Assembly (NCBI GenBank): GCA_018830585.1
Contig: JAHJSD010000023.1
Span: 1 to 7,881, forward strand
DNA length: 7,881 nt
Reading direction: 5' to 3'
Source: Patescibacteria group bacterium
Lineage (GTDB): Bacteria > Patescibacteriota > Microgenomatia > UBA12405 > JAHJSD01
Shown: piece by piece, positions 1-4,948 of the stretch
Position numbering within the stretch: position 1 is the stretch's first letter
Layout of the letters: the number at the start of each line of letters is the position of its first letter
Position numbers and translations under genes: made by a program
Notes under the pieces: generated by a model
What the model was told of the DNA's origin: nothing
Databases searched by the model: none
What the model saw: the letters and a program-made list of their open reading frames with translations, nothing else

Positions 1-13
1 CACCCCGGGGGTG
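1..13. repeat. Short GC palindrome, copy 1
   Basis: CACCCC-G-GGGGTG forms a 6-bp stem around one base, at the window edge. A near-identical 14-bp version lies at 3277-3290, and both are followed by a similar TTGC-containing stretch. This suggests a shared small repeat rather than chance. Function unknown. Confidence 0.5.
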
Positions 14-35
14 AATTGCTTCGCTCAGTCGTTTT

Positions 36-168
36 CGTCATTCTGACCCTGAGGCTTTGTCGAATGGGGAAGAATCCCCTTGCGATAGACAAGTTGCTGA
101 TCCAGGGGGATCCTTCTCTCCCTGAGGGAGATCAGGATGACGAGGGGGACTGCGGGATCAGGATGACG
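36..168. repeat. Mosaic palindromic repeat R1 (CGTCATTCTGA family)
   Basis: The element opens with CGTCATTCTGA (36-46) and closes with the near-complementary TCAGGATGACG (132-142). The closing end occurs again at 158-168. Inside are a GGGGAAGAATCCCC hairpin (about 65-78), a GATCC..GGGGGATCC block (about 100-112) and a TCTCCCT-G-AGGGAGA hairpin (117-131). The order of these blocks matches R2 at 846-969, so the two are copies of one mosaic family with different spacer pieces. Nothing coding is credible here; the open frame across it is a translation of the repeat. Confidence 0.7.
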
Positions 169-181
169 GAAAGACGCACGA

Positions 182-204
182 AATTTCACCTCGGAGGTGA
201 AATT
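182..204 (-). terminator. Terminator-like hairpin after the 207-830 gene
   Basis: AATTTCACCTC and GAGGTGAAATT form a perfect 11-bp stem around a single base. It sits 2 bp beyond the TAG stop (207-209) of the leftward gene. On the minus strand the stem is followed only by TTTCG, not a clean U run, so this is a weak intrinsic terminator at best. It could instead be one more palindromic repeat. Confidence 0.4.
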
Positions 205-206
205 AT

Positions 207-830
207 CTAATTAGCGGAGGCAGTTTTTCCCAATTGCAGAACTTCCCACCAATAGTGCTTGAGCAGGAAAAACAAAGAAGCTCCGAGCCAATATTTGTCG
301 TAGTGAACAGCACTGATCAGCTTGCCGTTAACTAAATCCTGGGTCAGGTGGACATTTTCAAACCTCAAATTCCGACAATGATCTCCGTAAATAGCGATAA
401 AAGAAGGCAGCCATTTAAACCATTTATTTTTAAAATTAATTTTCGCCGAAGAGACTTTCTGTTGATAAACCTTTTTAAAAAACGGGTTAAACAGCCAATT
501 TTCAATCTCTATGTTTAAAATGCCCTTATTTTCAACAACATAACCGTGATAGGAAAAAATCAAGGCTGTCTTTGTTGGTAAATCCGCCTTTTCCCAGAAA
601 AGCTTTTTTACCGGAGTGTTGATTAACGGCAAAAGAAACTTGCCCGCCTCGCTGAGCGGTCGAAGCGGGTTATCAGCCAAATATCTTTGCCGTAGTTTTT
701 TAAAAAAAGAGGCAGAAACTTCTTCTCTTGCCTCCCCTACCCAACCATTCTTGGTAGAACCCAAGGTTAAACAGTAACAAAGCTTTTTCTTACTATCTAA
801 CAAATAGAAGGTTCTGGTTTGTTTCGTCAT
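207..830 (-). CDS. Uncharacterised protein, about 207 aa
   Basis: I do not recognise this protein. It is basic and rich in aromatic residues, with many Trp/Phe/Tyr in the C-terminal half (FKWLPSFIAIYGDH, then LGASLFFLLKHYWWEVLQL near the end). It shows no clear signal peptide, metal motif or nucleotide-binding motif. The final hydrophobic stretch could be a buried helix or a peripheral membrane helix. I chose the ATG at 830 because GAGGAA lies 10 nt upstream; an in-frame ATG at 851 would add 7 residues encoded by the CGTCAT end of repeat R2 and has no ribosome site. Residues 55-63 (PLRPLSEAG) are encoded by a palindromic repeat-like piece at 643-669. Repeats lie on both sides, and the 265-bp gap to the next gene upstream suggests a separate transcript. 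The even codon texture and length favour a real gene, but it could be a lineage-restricted orphan. Confidence 0.65.
   Translation of the reverse strand: MTKQTRTFYLLDSKKKLCYCLTLGSTKNGWVGEAREEVSASFFKKLRQRYLADNPLRPLSEAGKFLLPLINTPVKKLFWEKADLPTKTALIFSYHGYVVENKGILNIEIENWLFNPFFKKVYQQKVSSAKINFKNKWFKWLPSFIAIYGDHCRNLRFENVHLTQDLVNGKLISAVHYDKYWLGASLFFLLKHYWWEVLQLGKTASAN
643..669. repeat. Palindromic repeat piece inside a coding region
   Basis: This is a 9-bp stem with one mismatch (CCCGCCTCG against CGAAGCGGG) around the loop CTGAGCGGT. Its core resembles the intergenic words here that contain CTTCGCTCAG (19-28, 4799-4807) and CTGAG..TCGAA (49-64). It is read in frame as PLRPLSEAG in the 207-830 protein without breaking the frame. 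Confidence 0.45.
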
Positions 831-840
831 TTGGTCGTTA

Positions 841-846
841 TTCCTC
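841..846 (-). promoter_or_regulatory. Ribosome binding site that decides the 207-830 start
   Basis: GAGGAA on the minus strand, 10 nt before the ATG at 830. The longer start at 851 has only GGGCGGGTC in front of it, which belongs to the repeat. This supports the shorter protein. Confidence 0.4.
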
Positions 847-969
847 GTCATTCTGACCCGCCCAAAGCTACGCAGTTGCTGGCGGGGAAGAATCCCCCAT
901 TACAGTAATTTATTGATCCCCAGGGATCCTTCGTCATCCTGATCCGCCAGCTGGCGGATCAGGATGACG
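846..969. repeat. Mosaic palindromic repeat R2 with a perfect 38-bp palindrome
   Basis: R2 starts with CGTCATTCTGA (846-856) and ends with TCAGGATGACG (959-969), the same ends as R1. Positions 846-900 are an exact 55-bp inverted copy of 3511-3565. Next comes GATCCCCAGGGATC (about 915-928), then 932-969, a perfect 38-bp palindrome whose centre is CCAG|CTGG at 950/951. The R1/R2 skeleton (end, GGGGAAGAATCCCC, GATCC..GGATCC, end) is shared while the filler differs. Such elements act as hairpins in RNA or cruciforms in DNA, but no role is shown by the sequence. Confidence 0.75.
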
Positions 970-1094
970 GAAACAAGCAACTGCTCATTTGAACCCATTT
1001 ACTCATCTTATCAATCCAGCAATTTGGCAGTTCAGCTACTTTGACTTTTGAGATTTGAGTTTTGACTTCCTGTTTACCCATTACGAATTACGAG
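970..1094. other. AT-rich gene-free spacer with simple words
   Basis: No gene or clear hairpin is visible between R2 and the phosphatidyltransferase stop. The stretch holds loosely repeated words such as TTTTGA/TTTGAG and TTACGAATTACGAGTTACGA (1081-1100), of the same type as in the other intergenic gaps of this window. No U-rich terminator is seen for the upstream operon. Confidence 0.5.
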
Positions 1095-1799
1095 TTACGA
1101 TTTTTGGCCCGCTCTTTTGTTTTCCATATCGACCTTCCAACAAGCTTTTTGGGTTTGATAGAAACTATCAATTAGAGCCACCGCGGCAAGAAAAGAAGCA
1201 ATCCCAAAAGCAAGATCAACCCGGACTTCTTTAAAGAAAATCAAAACTAAGTTGAAAACCACTACCGCCACGGTAATCTCGGTCGGGCCGAAACCGAAAT
1301 GGCCTGAGGTAGAATACTCTCCCAAAGCAATACAGCGGAGCAGGCTGTTGAAAAAATGGCCGGCGATGGTGATGAAAAAGAGGAAGAAAAATAAAAAATA
1401 TTGGGGAAGGGCCAAACAGTAACCGACCATCACCGCGCTTAAAAAAACAAAGTCCATAAAATGATCAGCATAAAACCCCCATTTGACTAAGCCTGTTTCT
1501 CTTCTTCTGCCCACCTCGCCGTCAAAAAAGTCGGTAAAATGGTGGATCATTATAAACAGATTGACTAACCAGAACCAGGCCAAGTTGTTTTTGGCCAGAA
1601 AGCTGAAAAACAAAACCGCCAAAGCGGAAACAAACGCCGACCAGGTAAGGTGGTAAGTTTCAACAAATTTAGGAATCAAGGGATAAAAATTCATCATCAG
1701 CTTCGGTTCCAGAGAAGCGAGCAGATAAGTTTTTTTTCTGGTTTTGCCGCTGATCTCGCCAAAATCAATTTTTGAGTTCATTAAGTTTTGAAGCAACAA
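1095..1799 (-). CDS. CDP-alcohol phosphatidyltransferase family membrane protein
   Basis: This integral membrane enzyme of 234 aa is expected to transfer a phosphatidyl or similar phospho group from a CDP-activated lipid or alcohol to a second alcohol. The family signature is clear: DFFDGEVGR at 90-98, then G108, D112 and D116, fitting DxxDGxxxR...GxxxDxxxD, the metal and CDP site. Two small departures are visible: Gly97 in place of the usual Ala before Arg98, and nine rather than eight residues between that Arg and Gly108. Hydrophobic segments lie at roughly 52-68, 72-86, 116-130, 134-150, 174-190 and 196-212, consistent with six helices. The start is TTG, which overlaps the glycosyltransferase end by 35 bp and has AAAGGA 9 nt upstream; the ATG at 1781 lacks such a site. 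The two genes very likely form one transcript for envelope lipid or glycolipid synthesis. The acceptor alcohol cannot be read from the sequence. Confidence 0.88.
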   Translation of the reverse strand: MLLQNLMNSKIDFGEISGKTRKKTYLLASLEPKLMMNFYPLIPKFVETYHLTWSAFVSALAVLFFSFLAKNNLAWFWLVNLFIMIHHFTDFFDGEVGRRRETGLVKWGFYADHFMDFVFLSAVMVGYCLALPQYFLFFFLFFITIAGHFFNSLLRCIALGEYSTSGHFGFGPTEITVAVVVFNLVLIFFKEVRVDLAFGIASFLAAVALIDSFYQTQKACWKVDMENKRAGQKS

Positions 1800-2892
1800 A
1801 CTGTTTAATCCTTTTTTTGAAATTCTCCTTTGAAAAGTTGGCCGCCCAGTTTCGGCATTCGGCGGCGGAAAATTTTAGTTGTTCGAATTTTTCCATCGCT
1901 TCGGCTAAGGAATCCGCCGTCGGTTCTTTGAAAAAAAGTCCGGTTTTTCCCGCCAAAACAGTTTCTTTGGTCCCGGCGGAGCAGTAAGCAATTGTCGGCG
2001 TGCCGAAATGAGCCGCTTCCAAAGGCATCATCCCGAAATCTTCCGATTCGACCGGGTAAAGAAAAGCCCGGCACTGCCGATACAGCCGCCAAAGCTTCCG
2101 GTCCGGAACCCGGCCCAAATAACTGATGTTATTGTTTTCCCTGGCAGCTTTTTCCACTTCGGGCCGCAAAGCGCCGTCACCGGCAATAACTAATTTACGA
2201 CCCATTTTAACACAAGCTTCAATGGCCATTTCAGGATGTTTGTAGGAATAAAGCCTGCTGGCGTAGAAATAAAAATCTTTTCTTTTGACCTTTTTTGAGG
2301 ACGGTTTTAGATCCACGATCGGCGGCTGGATCACCGTTGATTTGCGGCGGTAGAATTTCTTAATCCTGCGGGAGACTTCCCTTGAATTGGCGATAAAATA
2401 ATCGATCCTTTGCGAAGTGAGATAGTCATAGATTCTCAGCTTATGATTGACCAAAGCCGAATAAATTTTAACCGGCCAATACTTCAGCCATTTTTGGGCC
2501 TGGGGGTAAAAATACAAAAAACGGGGCGGGGTATGGCAATAGCAGAAATGGATTGTTCCCGGCTTGGTCAGAACCGCTTTGGAAATCGCCCAGGAAGAGG
2601 AGGAAATGACCAAATCGAAACCGCTGAAATCAAAGCTTTCCCAAATCAAAGGGAGAAGAAACCTCAAAGGCGAAATCAGTTTTGAAGCGCCGGGGAGATG
2701 CTGAAACCAGGAGGTCTTAATCTGCCAGTCTTTAAAAAAAGACCAAAAACTGCCCATTTTTTTGCAATCAGCAATGGAAACAAAAACAGGCGCTTCAGGC
2801 CAAATTTCATGGAGAGCAATCAAGACCCTTTCCGCCCCGCCGAAAGAAACCAAGTAATCATGGACCAGAGCCACCTTTAATAATTTATTCAT
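1765..2892 (-). CDS. GT4 family glycosyltransferase, WbaZ-like
   Basis: A GT-B fold retaining glycosyltransferase of 375 aa, the usual length. The N-terminal acceptor half has ALVHDYLVSFGGAERVL at 8-24 and CYCHTPPRFLYFY at 117-129. The C-terminal donor half has YASRLYSYKHPEMAIEA at 210-226, LVIAGDG at 234-240, the ESEDFGMMPLEA segment with the EX7E pair E284/E292, and the G(T)P..AY..AG..E loop at 297-310. The CHTP and GGAERV features resemble the WbaZ-like GT4 group, which often uses GDP-mannose or another nucleotide sugar on a lipid-linked acceptor; sugar and acceptor remain inferred. There is no signal peptide, so it should act at the cytoplasmic membrane face. It is first in a two-gene unit and overlaps the phosphatidyltransferase by 35 bp. 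The ATG at 2892 has no Shine-Dalgarno; upstream are AATGACAAATG-type repeats. The stop is TGA. Confidence 0.93.
   Translation of the reverse strand: MNKLLKVALVHDYLVSFGGAERVLIALHEIWPEAPVFVSIADCKKMGSFWSFFKDWQIKTSWFQHLPGASKLISPLRFLLPLIWESFDFSGFDLVISSSSWAISKAVLTKPGTIHFCYCHTPPRFLYFYPQAQKWLKYWPVKIYSALVNHKLRIYDYLTSQRIDYFIANSREVSRRIKKFYRRKSTVIQPPIVDLKPSSKKVKRKDFYFYASRLYSYKHPEMAIEACVKMGRKLVIAGDGALRPEVEKAARENNNISYLGRVPDRKLWRLYRQCRAFLYPVESEDFGMMPLEAAHFGTPTIAYCSAGTKETVLAGKTGLFFKEPTADSLAEAMEKFEQLKFSAAECRNWAANFSKENFKKRIKQFVASKLNELKN
1809..1814 (-). promoter_or_regulatory. Ribosome binding site for the TTG start at 1799
   Basis: AAAGGA on the minus strand, 9 nt before TTG, inside the end of the glycosyltransferase gene. 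It favours the overlapping TTG start over the site-less ATG at 1781. Confidence 0.45.
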
Positions 2893-3050
2893 TTTTCATT
2901 TGTCATTAAGCATTCTTTATTTATTTGTCATTTGTCATTCACCATTAAACATTCTCTCTTTATAATTTAATATTCAACATTTATCATTAGCCATTTTTGG
3001 CCATTTAAGATTTAAAACTTATGATTCGAGAATTAAGAAATTACCCGTTA
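2893..3050. repeat. AT-rich word repeats upstream of the glycosyltransferase
   Basis: ATTTGTCATT occurs exactly at 2898-2907, 2923-2932 and 2930-2939, with a one-base variant ATTTATCATT near 2979-2988. Many CATT words lie between them, followed by a looser ATTTAAGATTTA-type stretch to about 3045. These words are degenerate and not regularly spaced. The promoter of the glycosyltransferase unit must lie in or beyond this stretch, but I see no convincing -35/-10 pair. Confidence 0.55.
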
Positions 3051-3088
3051 CCAGCTACGGGTTGCCGGTTCACAAGTTTCACACTTTC

Positions 3089-3187
3089 TGTCATCACGAG
3101 CGATCCCGATCCAATCGGGAGAGCGCGGCGATCTGGTAACAAATGAACTGAGATTGCCGCGGTCGCTGGCGCTCCCTCGCAATGACA
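3089..3187. repeat. Interspersed inverted repeat of the TGTCATTGCGAG...GCAATCT type
   Basis: The left arm begins TGTCATCACGAGCGA and ends GCGCGGCGATCT. The right arm is AGATTGCCGCGG ending CTCGCAATGACA. The two arms pair imperfectly over most of their length, and the left one contains an extra perfect hairpin, TCCCGAT-CCA-ATCGGGA (3104-3120). This is the widespread bacterial interspersed repeat whose translation is often mis-annotated as a small protein. No transposase is present. Confidence 0.7.
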
Positions 3188-3225
3188 GTTATCGTGCGCA
3201 GGCGCAAAGCTCTTATATTTGATCA

Positions 3226-3290
3226 CCTGCCTGCCCCGTACCAGCCGGTACAGAGTCTGCCAGCAAGCAGGGCAGACACCCCCGGGGGTG
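3226..3290. repeat. GTACC..GGTAC element, copy A, plus GC palindrome
   Basis: CCTGCCTGCCCC leads into GTACC-AGCC-GGTAC (3238-3251). CAG and GGCAG words follow, then the perfect 14-bp palindrome CACCCCCGGGGGTG (3277-3290), which repeats the window-edge palindrome at 1-13. The GCCCCGTACC...GGTACAG unit recurs at 3437-3483 and 4746-4798. Confidence 0.6.
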
Positions 3291-3299
3291 TTGCCTTCT

Positions 3300-3410
3300 T
3301 TAAGCTAAAACTTTCAGCTATTTAACCCTTTATTTTTCGAGTGAATCCGCGAATCGAGAAACAATTCGACAATTTAACAATAGAGCAATATAACAATTCG
3401 ACCATTATGC
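3300..3410. other. Gene-free AT-rich spacer
   Basis: No gene or structured RNA is recognisable. The main content is overlapping words of the CAATTCGACAATTTAACAAT kind (3362-3402), the same class as at 3590-3628 and 4841-4880. Confidence 0.45.
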
Positions 3411-3413
3411 TTC

Positions 3414-3483
3414 GCCAAGTCTGACTTGGCTTCGCTGCCTGCCCGCCCCGTACCGTCTGGTACAGGGCCTGCCGGCAGGCAGG
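3414..3483. repeat. Hairpin plus GTACC..GGTAC element, copy B
   Basis: GCCAAGTC-T-GACTTGGC (3414-3430) is a perfect 8-bp hairpin. It is followed by CCTGCCCGCCCC, then GTACC-GTCT-GGTAC (3450-3463), then the perfect 14-bp palindrome GCCTGCCGGCAGGC (3467-3480). The outer CCTGCC and GGCAGG words can also pair, giving nested hairpins. The loop differs from copy A while the GTACC/GGTAC arms are kept. Confidence 0.6.
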
Positions 3484-3510
3484 TCCCCTTATATTAGCAA
3501 CTTGCCCGGT

Positions 3511-3565
3511 ATGGGGGATTCTTCCCCGCCAGCAACTGCGTAGCTTTGGGCGGGTCAGAATGACG
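3511..3565. repeat. Exact 55-bp inverted copy of 846-900 (R3)
   Basis: Read on the minus strand, these 55 bases equal 846-900 without a mismatch, from CGTCATTCTGA to AATCCCCCAT. Both flanking bases differ, so the match is exactly this long. R3 holds only the first half of the R2 mosaic. The pair encloses the glycosyltransferase/phosphatidyltransferase unit in opposite orientation. Confidence 0.85.
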
Positions 3566-3593
3566 GAAAAAACAACTACGTTTATCCGTTTGA

Positions 3594-3610
3594 CAATTTA
3601 GCAATTTAAC
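3594..3610 (+). repeat. 17-bp AT-rich direct repeat, copy 1
   Basis: CAATTTAGCAATTTAAC is identical to 4847-4863. The two copies flank the exonuclease gene and its upstream repeats in the same orientation. Each sits within longer runs of similar words (GTTTGACAATTTAG and the like), so this is probably simple-sequence drift rather than a target-site duplication. Confidence 0.55.
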
Positions 3611-3629
3611 CGTTTAGTCGTTTATCCAT

Positions 3630-4568
3630 TTAAATTAATTTCATCTGATTGTTTTTGCTCACAACCGAGAATTTTTTCTCAATCCTGTTGACCAAAGAAC
3701 GAAAGCCCAAATCTTTCAACGATGACTGTAATTTCAAAAGCCTTTCTTTATCCCAAGCCATTTTTTTAAAAGAGAGCTTGATCGGAACATCTTGACTGAT
3801 CCGGGCCAATTCCTGGGACAATAAAGCCGCCTCCCTCCCCTGAGCCAATTTCTCTTTTAATTTTAAACCGACTTTGGGCAAATGCTGGTAAACTCCGTTC
3901 AGATCGGAGAAGCTTGACAGTAAGCTAACGGCTGTTTTAGGGCCGATTCCGGCCACTCCGGGATAATTGTCCGCGCTATCGCCGACCAAAGCTTTGTAAT
4001 CAACCACCTGATCAGGATCAACGCCCAATCTTTCCTTAACCTCTTTCGGACCGACCAAGCTGGCGCCGCTGACTCCCCGGTCAAGTAAAAATAGATCCGC
4101 TTTCGGACCGACCAACTGCATCAAGTCTTTGTCTCCAGTGACAATGATTGCCCTGTCAATTTCGGATTTTTTGCCTTTGGCCTTAGCATTGGCATTTTTG
4201 GCTCTTAATTTTTTGACTAAAGTGCCAATAATATCGTCGGCTTCAAAGCCCGGAGCAATAAAAACCGGAATTTCTGTTTCTTCAACCAGTTTTTTAGTTA
4301 GTTTGATCTGGGAGGTCAGGTCGGATTCTGTTTTTAAACGGTTGGCCTGATAGGCGATAAATTTCTGATGGCGGAAATTCGGTCCCGGAGAATCAAAACA
4401 GGCGACCAGATAATCCGGCTCCAGTTCGGAAATCACCAGAAGAAGCATGCTGAAAAAACCGTAAACCGCATTGACCGGCTCGCCCTGCCTTTTAAAATTT
4501 TCCTTAGGCAAAGCATGATAAGCCCGATGAAGAATCGCGTGTGAATCAATAATAACTAATTTGGACAC
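3630..4568 (-). CDS. PolA-type 5'-3' exonuclease, stand-alone
   Basis: A flap/RNase-H-like 5'-3' exonuclease of 312 aa, equal to the N-terminal domain of DNA polymerase I without the proofreading and polymerase domains. It would remove RNA primers or 5' flaps during replication and repair. The metal ligands are all visible: D8 (VIIDSHA), D59 (CFDSPGPNFRH), E109/D111/D112 (GFEADDIIG), D146/D148 (VTGDKDLMQLV) and D197/D200 (LVGDSADNYPG). The helix-hairpin-helix GVAGIGPKTAVSLLSSF follows at 204-220. Residues about 122-135 (AKNANAKAKGKK region) form a basic low-complexity insert of roughly ten residues before the D146 motif. The reading frame ends cleanly with TAA, so it is not an obvious broken polA. 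The start is GTG with no Shine-Dalgarno; an extended -10 box lies 5 nt upstream, suggesting a leaderless mRNA. It is isolated by repeats on both sides. Confidence 0.93.
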   Translation of the reverse strand: MSKLVIIDSHAILHRAYHALPKENFKRQGEPVNAVYGFFSMLLLVISELEPDYLVACFDSPGPNFRHQKFIAYQANRLKTESDLTSQIKLTKKLVEETEIPVFIAPGFEADDIIGTLVKKLRAKNANAKAKGKKSEIDRAIIVTGDKDLMQLVGPKADLFLLDRGVSGASLVGPKEVKERLGVDPDQVVDYKALVGDSADNYPGVAGIGPKTAVSLLSSFSDLNGVYQHLPKVGLKLKEKLAQGREAALLSQELARISQDVPIKLSFKKMAWDKERLLKLQSSLKDLGFRSLVNRIEKKFSVVSKNNQMKLI

Positions 4569-4573
4569 AGTTA

Positions 4574-4582
4574 ATTATAACA
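4574..4582 (-). promoter_or_regulatory. Extended -10 promoter of the exonuclease gene
   Basis: TGTTATAAT on the minus strand is a perfect extended -10 (TGnTATAAT). Only TAACT separates it from the GTG start. No good -35 is seen at the usual distance, as expected for extended -10 promoters. Transcription should begin within a base or two of the start codon, giving a leaderless message. This is inferred, not measured. Confidence 0.55.
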
Positions 4583-4644
4583 GCTGGGAGCTAAGATCTA
4601 CGATTTATGATTTAAGAATCAAGAATAAATGGCTATATCGTTAA

Positions 4645-4666
4645 ACCCGTCTGCCGGCAGACGGGT
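4645..4666. repeat. Perfect 22-bp palindrome
   Basis: ACCCGTCTGCC is followed directly by its reverse complement, with the centre at 4655/4656. The CTGCCGGCAG core resembles the CCTGCC/GGCAGG words of copies A and B. It could form a hairpin in transcripts or a cruciform; there is no U run on either side. Confidence 0.6.
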
Positions 4667-4675
4667 GGTTGAATG

Positions 4676-4813
4676 GTCGTCCCGAACGAACGTTAAGAAT
4701 CCCCCAAACCCAGCAATTTGCATGGATTAGGGGATTCTTCGCTACGCCCCGTACCACCACAGTACCACGTAGGGTACATGGCAGGTTCGGTACAGGGCTT
4801 CGCTCAGGACGAC
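4676..4813. repeat. Mosaic palindromic repeat R4 with nested GTACC..GGTAC hairpins
   Basis: The ends are GTCGTCC (4676-4682) and GGACGAC (4807-4813). Inside, AAGAATCCCC (4695-4704) pairs perfectly with GGGGATTCTT (4730-4739). Next is GCCCCGTACC (4746-4755), closing with GGTACAGGG (4789-4797). Within that arm pair lies another GTACC/GGTAC pair (4762-4766 and 4773-4777), as if one hairpin had been inserted into another. R4 combines the GAATCCCC block of R1-R3 with the GTACC element of copies A and B. The rest of 4569-4948 holds AT-rich words and no gene. Confidence 0.65.
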
Positions 4814-4846
4814 GAGGAAACGCATTTAATCACTTGACTGTTTGAT

Positions 4847-4863
4847 CAATTTAGCAATTTAAC
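4847..4863 (+). repeat. 17-bp AT-rich direct repeat, copy 2
   Basis: Identical to 3594-3610. It is followed by AGTTTGACAATTTAG, whose TTGACA (4867-4872) looks like a -35 box but belongs to the same word repeat and lacks a good -10 at the right distance. Confidence 0.55.
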
Positions 4864-4909
4864 AGTTTGACAATTTAGTATTTTTTTAATTTTAACCGCG
4901 GACAAACAC

Positions 4910-4939
4910 TTGCTTAGTTAGACAAAACTACTTTAAAAT
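4910..4939 (+). promoter_or_regulatory. Likely promoter of the PrgI/VirB4 operon
   Basis: TTGCTT (4910-4915) and TAAAAT (4934-4939) are 18 bp apart. The expected transcript start near 4946 is only a few bases before the ATG at 4949, so the mRNA would have almost no leader, and AAGGGG (4941-4946), only 2 nt from the ATG, may not act as a normal Shine-Dalgarno. An upstream start using another promoter would make that site usable. Confidence 0.4.
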
Positions 4940-4948
4940 AAAGGGGTT

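Noticed and set aside
16..210. 64-aa open frame across repeat R1
   Set aside because: It is a translation of palindromic repeat DNA, has no ribosome site, and its residues follow the repeat units.
1772..2880. Several 60-95 aa open frames inside the glycosyltransferase gene
   Set aside because: All are shadows of the well-supported 375-aa gene in other frames, with no family features.
3041..3226. 61-aa open frame on the minus strand
   Set aside because: It is read through the TGTCAT..CGAG interspersed repeat, a known source of false small proteins.
3227..3483. Possible tRNA or structured RNA from the nested stems
   Set aside because: The stems do not make a cloverleaf, there is no TTCGA-type T-loop in place and no CCA end; the parts match the GTACC repeat family.
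846..3565. Composite transposon bounded by the 55-bp inverted repeats
   Set aside because: No transposase or target-site duplication is visible, and the repeats belong to a wider intergenic family. Kept only as a possible inversion substrate.
2893..3629. Possible CRISPR array
   Set aside because: The repeats are of several kinds, unevenly spaced and often inverted, with no regular spacers and no cas genes.
4645..4666. 22-bp palindrome as an intrinsic terminator
   Set aside because: No U run follows on either strand, and it lies upstream of both divergent genes, where no transcript is expected to end.
4867..4872. TTGACA as a -35 box for the secretion operon
   Set aside because: It belongs to the GTTTGACAATTTAG word also present near 3588, and no fitting -10 lies 16-18 bp downstream.
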